From VAZQ01 sp034669045 (GTDB taxonomy: Bacteria > Pseudomonadota > Alphaproteobacteria > Rhizobiales > Xanthobacteraceae), in assembly GCA_034669045.1 (NCBI GenBank), contig JAXDOD010000142.1, positions 1 through 24,293 on the forward strand: a DNA stretch of 24,293 nt, given 5' to 3'. Under the pieces are notes generated by a model. The model ran no database searches and was not told where the DNA came from. It saw only the letters and a program-made list of their open reading frames with translations. A program made the translations under genes and the position numbers. Each line of letters starts with the position of its first letter. Positions within the stretch are counted from its first letter, which is position 1. Below are positions 5,881-12,845 of this stretch, piece after piece.

Positions 5881-8343
5881 GTGACCGATCCCGTCACGTT
5901 CAGATATCGAGCCTTCCTGAGCTACAGCCACCGCGACACGCGGTTCGCGAAGTGGCTGCACGCCGCGCTTGAAGGCTACGCCATCGACAAGGACCTGGTC
6001 GGGCGCCGGACCGCGGCCGGTCCGGTACCCAGGACGCTGCGGCCGATCTTCCGCGACCGCGACGATTTTTCCGCCGGACATTCTCTGACCGAGCAGACCG
6101 AGGCCGCGCTCGAAGCGTCGCAGTTCATGGTCGTGCTGTGCTCGCCCAACGCCGCCCGCAGCCAATACGTCAACGAGGAGATCCGCCGCTTCAAGGCGCT
6201 CGGCCGCGCCGACCGGGTGATCCCGCTGATCATCGCCGGCGAGCCGGGCGATCCGGACGAGGAATGTTTCCCGCCGGCGCTGCGTTTCAAGCTCGGCCCC
6301 GACGGCGCGCTCAGCGAGGAGCGCGAGGAACCGATCGCCGCCGACGCGCGGCCGCAGGGCGACGGGAAGGACATCGCCAAGGTCAAGCTGATTGCGGGCT
6401 TGCTCGGCGTCGGCTTCGACGAGATCATGCGGCGGGCGGAACGCGCGCGCAAGCGGCGCAACCGCATGTGGGCTTCGATCGCCGGGGCCTTCCTCCTGCT
6501 CGTCGCCGCGCTCACCGGCAGCGCGGTGCTTGCCTATAACAAGGTCATCGAATCGGACGAAAACCTCGATTACGCAGTCGAGCTCGCCTATGGCCTGGTG
6601 ACCGACGCCACCACCCAGGCGGACCGCTTCGGTGTCTCCGTGGACACGCGGCTGACGTGGCTCCGCCGGGCAGAAGGCGCGCTCGACCGCTTCATCAAGG
6701 CTGGCCGCAACACGCCGCTGCTGCGCTATCGCAGGGCGCTGATGCTGATGAGCTTCGCCGACAATTATTTCAAGCTCGGCCAGAGCGCGGATGCCTTGCA
6801 GCGGGCGAGCGAGGCGCGCGCCCACTTGAGCGACGTCGCGGCGCTGCTGCCCGACCGGCTGACGTGGCAGCGCGATCTGGCATTCGCCCACGTCCGCATC
6901 GGCGACGTTCGCCTCGACCAGGGCGGGCTGCTGGACGCGCTGAGCAATCACCGCGCCGCGCTCGACATCATGAAGCGCCTGACCGCGGCCGATCCGGCGC
7001 GAGCCGACTGGCAGCTCGACCTGGCGCGGACCAACGAACGGGTGGGATATGTGGTGAGCGAACGCGGCGTCCTGACCGAGGCGATCGCGACCTTCCGGCA
7101 GGCGCTCGAGATCACGGATCGACTGGTCAAGCTGGATTCCAGCAACGGCGACGCCCAGCAGTTTCTCGCCGTCGCGTATCAACGGCTCGGCAGCGCGCTG
7201 TTGAATCAGGGCAGCTTCACGAAGGCGCTGGAGAGCTTCGGCAGGAGCCTCGAGCTGCGTGAGCGGATCGCAGCGTCGGATCCCGACAACACGCGCTGGC
7301 AGCGCGAGCTTGTCACCTTGTACACCGAGATCGGCAATACCAACCTGCTGCAAGGCTCGTCCGACGATGCCCTGGCGAGCTACCGCAAGGGCAACGCGAT
7401 CGCGGCCCGCCTCGCCGGCTCCGACGTCAAGAACGCGCAATGGCAGCGCGAGCTTGCGATCTCGCAGATGGGCATCGCGGACGTCCAGAAGGCCGAAGGC
7501 CGGCTCGCCGAGGCGATGGCGACCTACAATGCCGGATTGGCCGTCGCTGAACGGATTGCGTCCGCCGATCCGCGCAACATGCTGTTTCAGCGCGACCTGT
7601 CGGTCTGGTACGACCGCATCTCGCAATTGCAGATCCAGCAGGACCGGCGCGCCGAAGCCCATGCCAACTACCTCAAGAGCTTCGAAATCTCCAAGCGCCT
7701 CGCCGAGACGGATCCGGCCAACACGATCTGGCAGCGCGATCTCGCGGTCGCGGACGAACGCTTCGGCGACCTGCTGGTGGCGGACGGACAATTTCCGGAG
7801 GCTCTCAGCGCCTTTGCGCGCGGGCTTGCGATCTGCAAGGCGCTGACCGCGGCGGATGCGACCAACAGCCAGTGGCGGCGCGACGCCGCGCGCTTCCACC
7901 GGCGCACGGCCGCGGTGCTCGAGAATCAGAAGGATGCCGCCGCGGCGCTCAAGACTTACCGCGAGGCGGGCGCCATCCTGGAGCCGCTTGCGCTCGCCGA
8001 CCCCGCCAACATGGCGCTGCAGCGCGAACTGTGGAGCACGCAAACCAGCGTCGGCGAATTGCAGTTTTCGCAAGGGTCCGCCGAAGACGGTTTCACGAGC
8101 TACCGCGCCAGCCTCGCCACCGCCGAGCGTGTGGCGGGCGCCAATCCGGACAATGCGCAATGGCAGATCAATCTCGCAGTCTCGCACGTCAATCTGGCGA
8201 TACGCGGCGACGATACGGCGAACCGCCTGCAAGCCGTCGCCGACATCCTGCGCAAGCTCCGGGCCAGCTTCAAGCTCGCGCCCGCGCAGGAGAAGCTGGT
8301 CGCGGCCCTCGAAGGCCTGCTCGTCCTTTTGGCCCCGAAGTGA
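5881..8343 (+). CDS. TIR domain - transmembrane - TPR repeat protein
   Basis: An 820-residue protein starting at GTG. Residues about 8-135 form a TIR (TIR_2-like) domain: AFLSYSHRD at 11-19, the FRDRDDFSAG loop at 57-66, SQYVNEEIRRF at 94-104 and VIPLIIAGEPG at 113-123. Glu100 is placed like the catalytic Glu of NAD-cleaving TIR enzymes. Residues 135-195 form a conserved-looking linker (PIAADARPQGDGKD). A basic stretch (RRAERARKRRNR) precedes one membrane segment at about 197-219. Ten repeat units follow, each beginning at a (W/F)QRDLA-like motif at residues 329, 377, 425, 473, 521, 569, 617, 665, 713 and 761, exactly 48 apart. The charge pattern suggests TIR in the cytoplasm and repeats in the periplasm. 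It lies 73 bases after gltA and converges on fabH. Related TIR/TPR proteins occur in Bradyrhizobium-like bacteria; the role is unknown. NAD-depleting defence or signalling is possible but unproven. Confidence 0.85.
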   Translation: MTDPVTFRYRAFLSYSHRDTRFAKWLHAALEGYAIDKDLVGRRTAAGPVPRTLRPIFRDRDDFSAGHSLTEQTEAALEASQFMVVLCSPNAARSQYVNEEIRRFKALGRADRVIPLIIAGEPGDPDEECFPPALRFKLGPDGALSEEREEPIAADARPQGDGKDIAKVKLIAGLLGVGFDEIMRRAERARKRRNRMWASIAGAFLLLVAALTGSAVLAYNKVIESDENLDYAVELAYGLVTDATTQADRFGVSVDTRLTWLRRAEGALDRFIKAGRNTPLLRYRRALMLMSFADNYFKLGQSADALQRASEARAHLSDVAALLPDRLTWQRDLAFAHVRIGDVRLDQGGLLDALSNHRAALDIMKRLTAADPARADWQLDLARTNERVGYVVSERGVLTEAIATFRQALEITDRLVKLDSSNGDAQQFLAVAYQRLGSALLNQGSFTKALESFGRSLELRERIAASDPDNTRWQRELVTLYTEIGNTNLLQGSSDDALASYRKGNAIAARLAGSDVKNAQWQRELAISQMGIADVQKAEGRLAEAMATYNAGLAVAERIASADPRNMLFQRDLSVWYDRISQLQIQQDRRAEAHANYLKSFEISKRLAETDPANTIWQRDLAVADERFGDLLVADGQFPEALSAFARGLAICKALTAADATNSQWRRDAARFHRRTAAVLENQKDAAAALKTYREAGAILEPLALADPANMALQRELWSTQTSVGELQFSQGSAEDGFTSYRASLATAERVAGANPDNAQWQINLAVSHVNLAIRGDDTANRLQAVADILRKLRASFKLAPAQEKLVAALEGLLVLLAPK
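6469..6537 (+). other. predicted membrane segment of the TIR-TPR protein
   Basis: Codons 197-219 encode an uninterrupted hydrophobic stretch beginning MWASIAGAFLLLVAALTG. It is preceded by a cluster of nine Arg/Lys within about 16 residues and followed by an acidic stretch (IESDENLD). By the positive-inside rule the N-terminal TIR domain faces the cytoplasm and the repeats face the periplasm. This is inference from charge distribution only. Confidence 0.7.
6865..8304 (+). repeat. ten tandem 144-base (48-residue) TPR-like repeat units
   Basis: The signature codons of each unit (TGGCAGCGCGA and variants) recur at 6865, 7009, 7153, 7297, 7441, 7585, 7729, 7873, 8017 and 8161, every 144 bases with no insertion or deletion. 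Each unit reads as two helices: a first beginning WQRDLA and containing (I/F)GD, and a second containing AL..YR..L.I..RLA, ending in a turn like ADP.N. Units 3, 6 and 9 have lost the leading Trp (Ala425, Phe569, Leu713). The last unit is partial or degenerate. Units differ clearly in sequence, so the array is old rather than recently amplified. Confidence 0.8.
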
Positions 8344-8349
8344 GCGCGG

Positions 8350-9369
8350 TCACGCGGCCGCGGCGGCGCCGTCATAGGCCCAGGTCACGTAGGCTCCGGC
8401 CCAGGTGAATCCGCCGCCGAAGGCCGCCATGATCAGCCGGTCGCCGGGCTTGAGTTGCCGCTCGTAGTCCCACAGGCAAAGCGGGATCGTCGCCGCGGTG
8501 GTGTTGCCGTATTTCTGGATGACCATCATCACCCGCTCCATCGGCATGCCCATGCGCTCGGCGGTCGCCGCGATGATGCGGAGGTTGGCCTGGTGCGGCA
8601 CCAGCCAATCGACCGTGGCGGGCGTGAGCTTGTTGCGCGCCATCAGTTCGCCCGCGACCTCCGCCATGCGCGCGACCGCGACCTTGTAGACGGTGGCGCC
8701 TTCCTGGTGGACGTAGTGCAGGCGGTTGGCGACCGTCGCCGCGGACGGCGGCATGCGGCTGCCGCCGGCCTTCTGGTGCAGGTGCGGCATGCCGGCGCCG
8801 TCCGAGCGGATGATGGTGTCGTGGATGCCGTGGCCGTTCGGGCTCGGCTCGATCAGCACCGCGCCGGCGCCGTCCCCGAACAGCACGCAGGTGGCCCGAT
8901 CGGTATAGTCGATGATCGACGACATCTTGTCGGCGCCGACCAGCACGATCTTGCGGTACTTGCCGGTTCCGATGAACTGCGTCGCGATGGTGAGCGCATA
9001 GAGGAAGCCCGAGCACGCCGCCTGCACGTCGAAGCTGCCGATGTTGCGGATGCCGACCATGTCGCAGACGATGTTGGCGGTCGAGGGGAACACCAGGTCG
9101 GGCGTGGTGGTCGCGCAGATCAGCAGATCGACCTCCTGCGGGCTCGTCCCGGTGCGGGCAAAAAGACCCCGGACCGCTTGCGCCGCCATGTGCGAGGTTC
9201 CAAGCCCCTCGCCCTTGAGGATGCGCCGTTCCTTGATGCCGGTGCGTTCGGTGATCCATGCGTCGCTGGTGTCGACCATGCGCGCGAGCTCGACATTGTC
9301 GAGAACGTAGTCCGGCAGATGGCCGTGCACGCCCGTGATCGCGGCTCTGATCGTGGTTTCAGCGCTCAC
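8350..9369 (-). CDS. fabH: 3-oxoacyl-ACP synthase III (KAS III), Bacteroidota-like
   Basis: Condenses an acyl-CoA primer with malonyl-ACP to start fatty-acid synthesis. Starting at the GTG at 9369, with AAGGG five bases upstream, gives 339 residues; in-frame ATG 9414 and GTG 9450 would add alanine-rich tails absent from the family. The catalytic triad is intact: Cys119 (AACSGF), His259 (VPHQAN) and Asn289 (YGNTT). Blocks such as ILKGEGLGTSHMA (50-62), GADKMSSIIDYTDR (145-158), LHQKAGGS (197-204) and LAAFGGGFTW-like IMAAFGGGFTW (313-323) closely resemble Bacteroidota/Chlorobi FabH as I remember it, rather than the usual alphaproteobacterial FabH beside plsX. It lies 87 bases downstream of lpxB on the same strand, so may be read with the lipid A operon, and its stop is six bases from the convergent TIR-TPR stop. 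It is likely a second, transferred KAS III; substrate unknown. Confidence 0.88.
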   Translation of the reverse strand: MSAETTIRAAITGVHGHLPDYVLDNVELARMVDTSDAWITERTGIKERRILKGEGLGTSHMAAQAVRGLFARTGTSPQEVDLLICATTTPDLVFPSTANIVCDMVGIRNIGSFDVQAACSGFLYALTIATQFIGTGKYRKIVLVGADKMSSIIDYTDRATCVLFGDGAGAVLIEPSPNGHGIHDTIIRSDGAGMPHLHQKAGGSRMPPSAATVANRLHYVHQEGATVYKVAVARMAEVAGELMARNKLTPATVDWLVPHQANLRIIAATAERMGMPMERVMMVIQKYGNTTAATIPLCLWDYERQLKPGDRLIMAAFGGGFTWAGAYVTWAYDGAAAAA

Positions 9370-9456
9370 GGGAGCCCTTGCTAAAGCGGCGGCGGCGGCG
9401 GATGGCGCGCGCATCGTAGGGGCAAGCGGCGGGATGGCCAAGCCGAGCACGACCGA

Positions 9457-10662
9457 TCATCGTTTGCCGGCCACAAGGTCGAGGACGGCGCGCGCGGCGC
9501 GCTCGCTCGGCTTCGGGCCGGCGACGCCCATGATGCCCTCGAGCCGCGCAAAGGCCGTGACCTGGGCTTGGCGCGCCGGCGTGTCGCGCAGGACCTCGAC
9601 GAGGGCGGGGGCAAGATTTGCGGCCGTGCAGCGGCGCTGCAGGAACTCGGGGATCGCAAATTCGCCGAGCACCAGATTGGCCAGGATCACCGAATGAGCC
9701 TTGATCACCGGATGGATTCGCGCGAGCGCCCGCAGAAGCAGCCCTTCCAAGGCCGGAATCCGGTAGGCCGCGACGCTTGGAACCCCGGCGAGCGCGAGCT
9801 CGAGCGTGACCGTCCCGGACGCGGCCAGCGCGGCGCGGGCGCGCCGGAATGCGGCGTATTTGTCTGCTTCGCCGGTGACGAGCCGCGGGCGGACCGGCCA
9901 CGAGGCGGTCAGCGCGGACACCTCCGGAACGAGCTGCGGCAATGTCGGGAGCACGACCTCGAGCGGCCCGTATTGTGCCGCCGCCATGCCGAGCGTCTCG
10001 CCGAAAATGCCGGCGAGCCGCCTGAGCTCATGCGGCCGGCTGCCCGGCAGCGCGAGCACCAGCGGCGGCCCGCTCGCGCGCGCGGCTGCCTCGTCCGGCG
10101 ACGGACGCAGCTCTTCAAGATGTCCGAGCAGCGGATGGCCGACATAGACGCAGGCCGGTCCGCCGAGCTGGCGATGCACCTCCGGTTCGAACGGCAGCAA
10201 GGCGAGGACAAGGTCGATCGACGGCCGCATGGCGCGGGCGCGGCCGGGACGCCAGAGCCAGACCGACGGCGACACGTATTTCACGATCGGCAGTCCGGGC
10301 AGGCGGCGGCGGACGCGGGCGGCGACGCGATGCGTGAAGTCCGGCGCGTCGATGAGAATGAGCACGTCCGGCGGCGCCGCGACGATCGCCTCGACGGTCT
10401 CGCGCAGCAGCCGCAGGATCGTCGGCAGCTTGGCGATGACGGCGCCGACGCCGATGGTCGGCATGTCGCGCAGGTGGCCGGAGCTCGCAAGCCCCGCCGC
10501 CGCCATGCGCGCGCCGCCGATTCCGCGAAACGAGACCCGCCCCGGATGGTGCGCCTCCAGCGCCCGCATCAAGCCCGCGCCGAGCACATCGGCGGACGCT
10601 TCTCCCGCCACCAGGAAGGCATTGAGGCCGGCCGCGGGCGCAATGCCGGGACGCTCGGTCAC
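9457..10662 (-). CDS. lpxB: lipid-A-disaccharide synthase
   Basis: Inverting glycosyltransferase (GT19) at the inner face of the cytoplasmic membrane. It joins UDP-2,3-diacylglucosamine (made by LpxI) to lipid X to form the lipid A disaccharide. The GTG start at 10662 overlaps the lpxI stop in a GTGA arrangement, giving 401 residues. The frame is open further upstream, but that part is antisense-like shadow of lpxI. Seen: LNAFLVAGEASADVLGAGLM near the N-terminus (the GE.S.D block), GIGGARM, the DVLILIDAPDFTHRVA block, VKYVSPSVWLW near 150, and ALPGSRPHEL plus ASGTVTLELALAGVP in the C-terminal half. The length is typical (about 380-400). Translation is probably coupled to lpxI. Confidence 0.95.
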   Translation of the reverse strand: MTERPGIAPAAGLNAFLVAGEASADVLGAGLMRALEAHHPGRVSFRGIGGARMAAAGLASSGHLRDMPTIGVGAVIAKLPTILRLLRETVEAIVAAPPDVLILIDAPDFTHRVAARVRRRLPGLPIVKYVSPSVWLWRPGRARAMRPSIDLVLALLPFEPEVHRQLGGPACVYVGHPLLGHLEELRPSPDEAAARASGPPLVLALPGSRPHELRRLAGIFGETLGMAAAQYGPLEVVLPTLPQLVPEVSALTASWPVRPRLVTGEADKYAAFRRARAALAASGTVTLELALAGVPSVAAYRIPALEGLLLRALARIHPVIKAHSVILANLVLGEFAIPEFLQRRCTAANLAPALVEVLRDTPARQAQVTAFARLEGIMGVAGPKPSERAARAVLDLVAGKR

Positions 10663-11546
10663 GGGCGGACGTCCGCGCTCGCGGCCGCAACGGCGACCAC
10701 GAACAGCTTGGCGCGGTCGGCCGCCTGCGCGACCTGCTCCGGTTCGGCGATGACGGTCTCGCCGGCAACGACCGCGAGACCGGCGAGCCCGGCGCGTGCC
10801 ACGCCTGCGATCGTATGCGGCCCGATCGACGGCAGATCGACACGCCGGTCCTGCGCCGGCTTGGGCGCCTTGATCAACACGCCGGTCCCGGCGGGCGCGC
10901 GCAGGCGTCCGCTCCGCCGCAGTTCGGCGATGCGGGCCAACATCTGGTCGGTGCCCTCGATCGCTTCCATGGCGAGCACGTGGTTGTCGGCGACGACCAC
11001 GGCTTGGCCGACGTCGAACGCTCCGATAGCCGCGATCAGCGCCAGGCCGCGGGCAATGTCGTCGCGGTCGCGGTCCGACGGAGCGTAGCGGCCGAGCACG
11101 CCTTGCGGCACCAGGATGTCGGGAGCGACCTCCTGGGCTCCGATCACCCGGATTCCATCTTGCTCGATGATCCCGATCAAGCCGGACAGCAGGTAGTTGT
11201 CGCCGCCGCGAAAGCTCGCCGCCAGGCGCGGAAATATTTTCAGCGTCTGCAGGTCGATGCGCACGTGCCACAAGGCCGGGCGAACGACGCTGCCGATGAA
11301 GACAACCTCGCGGCATCCTTCCTTGGCCGCCACGCGGAGAAACCGGCCGTATTGTCCCATCGCAATCCAGTGATGCGGATACTCGAGGATGCGTTCGGGA
11401 TTGGCGAAGCCGCGCAGTCCCAGCAGCACCACGCGCCGTCCCCGGCGCAGAACCGCGTCCGCGACCGCAAACGGCAGGCTGCCGCCGCCGCAGATGATCG
11501 CGAGCGGCCCCTCCCCGCTTGGCGTGTCGGCTCGATGCTCGCTCAT
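10659..11546 (-). CDS. lpxI: UDP-2,3-diacylglucosamine diphosphatase LpxI
   Basis: Hydrolyses UDP-2,3-diacylglucosamine to lipid X and UMP in lipid A synthesis. It is the alphaproteobacterial replacement for the unrelated LpxH. The 295 residues match the LpxI (DUF1009) family: LAIICGGGSLPFAVADA (15-31), MGQYGRFLR (63-71), FRGGDNYLLSGLI (112-124), GQAVVVADNHVLAMEAIEGT (180-199) and RRVDLPSIGPHTI (234-246). Asp237 in VDLPSIG probably corresponds to the essential Asp of the Caulobacter enzyme, an alignment made from memory. The ATG overlaps the lpxA stop (ATGA) and the stop overlaps the lpxB GTG, so lpxA-lpxI-lpxB look translationally coupled. Confidence 0.93.
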   Translation of the reverse strand: MSEHRADTPSGEGPLAIICGGGSLPFAVADAVLRRGRRVVLLGLRGFANPERILEYPHHWIAMGQYGRFLRVAAKEGCREVVFIGSVVRPALWHVRIDLQTLKIFPRLAASFRGGDNYLLSGLIGIIEQDGIRVIGAQEVAPDILVPQGVLGRYAPSDRDRDDIARGLALIAAIGAFDVGQAVVVADNHVLAMEAIEGTDQMLARIAELRRSGRLRAPAGTGVLIKAPKPAQDRRVDLPSIGPHTIAGVARAGLAGLAVVAGETVIAEPEQVAQAADRAKLFVVAVAAASADVRP

Positions 11547-12373
11547 CAGCTCGCGTCGTCTGCGCCCGCGTCGGGTCCGGGCATCGGGCGCGCCTTCATC
11601 AGCGGCCGGCTGCCGCCGTCGCGGATGAACGCAACGATCTTCCCGACGATCGGGTCGCCTTCAAACTCGCGGGAAATGGCTTCGGTGCGTTCGGCAAAAT
11701 GGCCTTCGCCGTAGAACAGCAGGCGATAGGCGCGGCGCAGCTTGTGCATGTCGGCGCGCGAAGCGCCGCGCCGCCGCAGTCCCACCACGTTGAGACCGCC
11801 GAGGCTGCCGATCGGCGTGCCGAGCACGAAACCGAAAGGGATGACGTCTTCGCTCGCGCCGCTCAGGCCGGCGATCATCGCCCCTTCGCCAATGCGCACG
11901 AACTGGTGAACCGCCGCCTGGCCGCCGAAAAAGACATTGTCACCCACCACGACGTGGCCGCCGAGAACCGCGTTGTTGGCGAAGGTGACGTTGTTGCCCA
12001 CCACGCAGTCGTGTCCGACATGCGAACTCACCATGAACAGGCAAGAATCGCCGACGCGGGTCACGCCGCTGTCATCCTCCGTGCCGGTGTTCATGGTGAC
12101 GCCTTCGCGGATGTCGCAATCGGAGCCGACGATGAGCCGCGTCGGCCCGCCGCGATATTTCACCGATTGCGGCGGCGATCCCAGCGAGGCGAATGGGTGG
12201 ATCACCGTGCGCGGGCCGATGGTGGTGTAACCGGTCACGTGGATCTGGGCGAGCAGCCGGCAGCCCTCGCCGATCACGACATTCGGGCCGATCACGCAAT
12301 AGGGCCCGATGGTCGCTCCGGGCCCGATCACCGCGCCGCGCTCGACGAGGGCGGTCGGATGGATCGCGGTCAT
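11546..12373 (-). CDS. lpxA: UDP-N-acetylglucosamine acyltransferase
   Basis: First enzyme of lipid A synthesis; moves a 3-hydroxyacyl chain from ACP to O-3 of UDP-GlcNAc in the cytoplasm. The ATG at 12373, four bases after the fabZ stop, gives 275 residues beginning MTAIHPTALVERG, as in the family; the upstream ATG at 12400 lies inside fabZ and adds nine unlikely residues. Left-handed beta-helix hexapeptide repeats fill residues 5-185. The catalytic His121 (SSHVGHDC) and the associated His118, His140 and His156 match E. coli His125, His122, His144 and His160 at a constant offset of four. Gly169 sits where E. coli has Gly173, the acyl-length ruler, which suggests a long (about C14) chain rather than C10. 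The C-terminal helical domain follows. Confidence 0.96.
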   Translation of the reverse strand: MTAIHPTALVERGAVIGPGATIGPYCVIGPNVVIGEGCRLLAQIHVTGYTTIGPRTVIHPFASLGSPPQSVKYRGGPTRLIVGSDCDIREGVTMNTGTEDDSGVTRVGDSCLFMVSSHVGHDCVVGNNVTFANNAVLGGHVVVGDNVFFGGQAAVHQFVRIGEGAMIAGLSGASEDVIPFGFVLGTPIGSLGGLNVVGLRRRGASRADMHKLRRAYRLLFYGEGHFAERTEAISREFEGDPIVGKIVAFIRDGGSRPLMKARPMPGPDAGADDAS

Positions 12374-12377
12374 CGGA

Positions 12378-12836
12378 TCACCCGACCATGATCGCGGCAC
12401 CGACGTCGGCCTCGGCCACGACCTGCCCCGCCACCCTGGCTTCGCCGTGGAACCACCACATGTTCCTTTTCCGGGCCTTCTTGGTCATGTGATATTCGAT
12501 CGTATCGCCGGGCGTCACGGGCTTGCGAAATTTTGCCTTGTCGATGGTGAGAAAAAATACCGACTTCGTCTCGCCCATGGCCTGCGCCATGATGCACATC
12601 ACGCCGGCGGTCTGCGCCATGCCCTCGATCATCAGCACCCCGGGGAAGACCGGGTTGCCGGGGAAATGCCCCATGAACTGCGGCTCGTTGGCCGTGACAT
12701 TCTTGATCCCGATTCCCGCTTCGTCGCCGCGGATGCCGATAACCCGGTCGATCATCAGAAACGGATAGCGGTGCGGCAAGGCCTTCAGAATGGCCGTGAT
12801 GTCGGCGGCTTCGAGCGTCGTGCCCGCGTCATCCAT
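12378..12836 (-). CDS. fabZ: 3-hydroxyacyl-ACP dehydratase FabZ
   Basis: Dehydrates 3-hydroxyacyl-ACP in the fatty-acid elongation cycle, competing with LpxA and LpxD for hydroxyacyl-ACP, which explains its place between their genes. The 152 residues show the hot-dog fold signature, with catalytic His57 in MGHFPGNPVFPG and Glu71 in LMIEGMAQ. LPHRYPFLMIDR (20-31) is the usual N-terminal block. The ATG at 12836 follows the lpxD stop by nine bases with a GAGGG ribosome site at good distance, overlapping the lpxD end. Confidence 0.96.
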   Translation of the reverse strand: MDDAGTTLEAADITAILKALPHRYPFLMIDRVIGIRGDEAGIGIKNVTANEPQFMGHFPGNPVFPGVLMIEGMAQTAGVMCIMAQAMGETKSVFFLTIDKAKFRKPVTPGDTIEYHMTKKARKRNMWWFHGEARVAGQVVAEADVGAAIMVG

Positions 12837-12845
12837 CGGGCACCC

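Noticed and set aside
2912..5895. The same 14 bases TGACCGATCCCGTC begin both gltX and the TIR-TPR gene (both proteins start MTDPV)
   Set aside because: The match stops at once and the proteins are unrelated; a short coincidence at two starts is the simpler reading.
4392..5897. A 501-codon minus-strand frame opposite gltA
   Set aside because: It is a shadow of a well-conserved citrate synthase, with no family resemblance of its own.
5854..8232. A 792-codon open frame on the minus strand opposite the TIR-TPR gene
   Set aside because: Its apparent repeats are the mirror of the 144-base TPR units; the plus-strand frame has the domains and the ribosome site.
9386..9402. A run of GGC triplets just upstream of the chosen fabH start
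   Set aside because: This is a short low-complexity tract in a high-GC genome; it would encode only alanines in an improbable N-terminal extension.
9457..11316. An lpxB reading frame extended to 619 codons
   Set aside because: The first 218 codons lie within lpxI in another frame; the GTG at 10662 overlaps the lpxI stop and begins the LpxB-like sequence.
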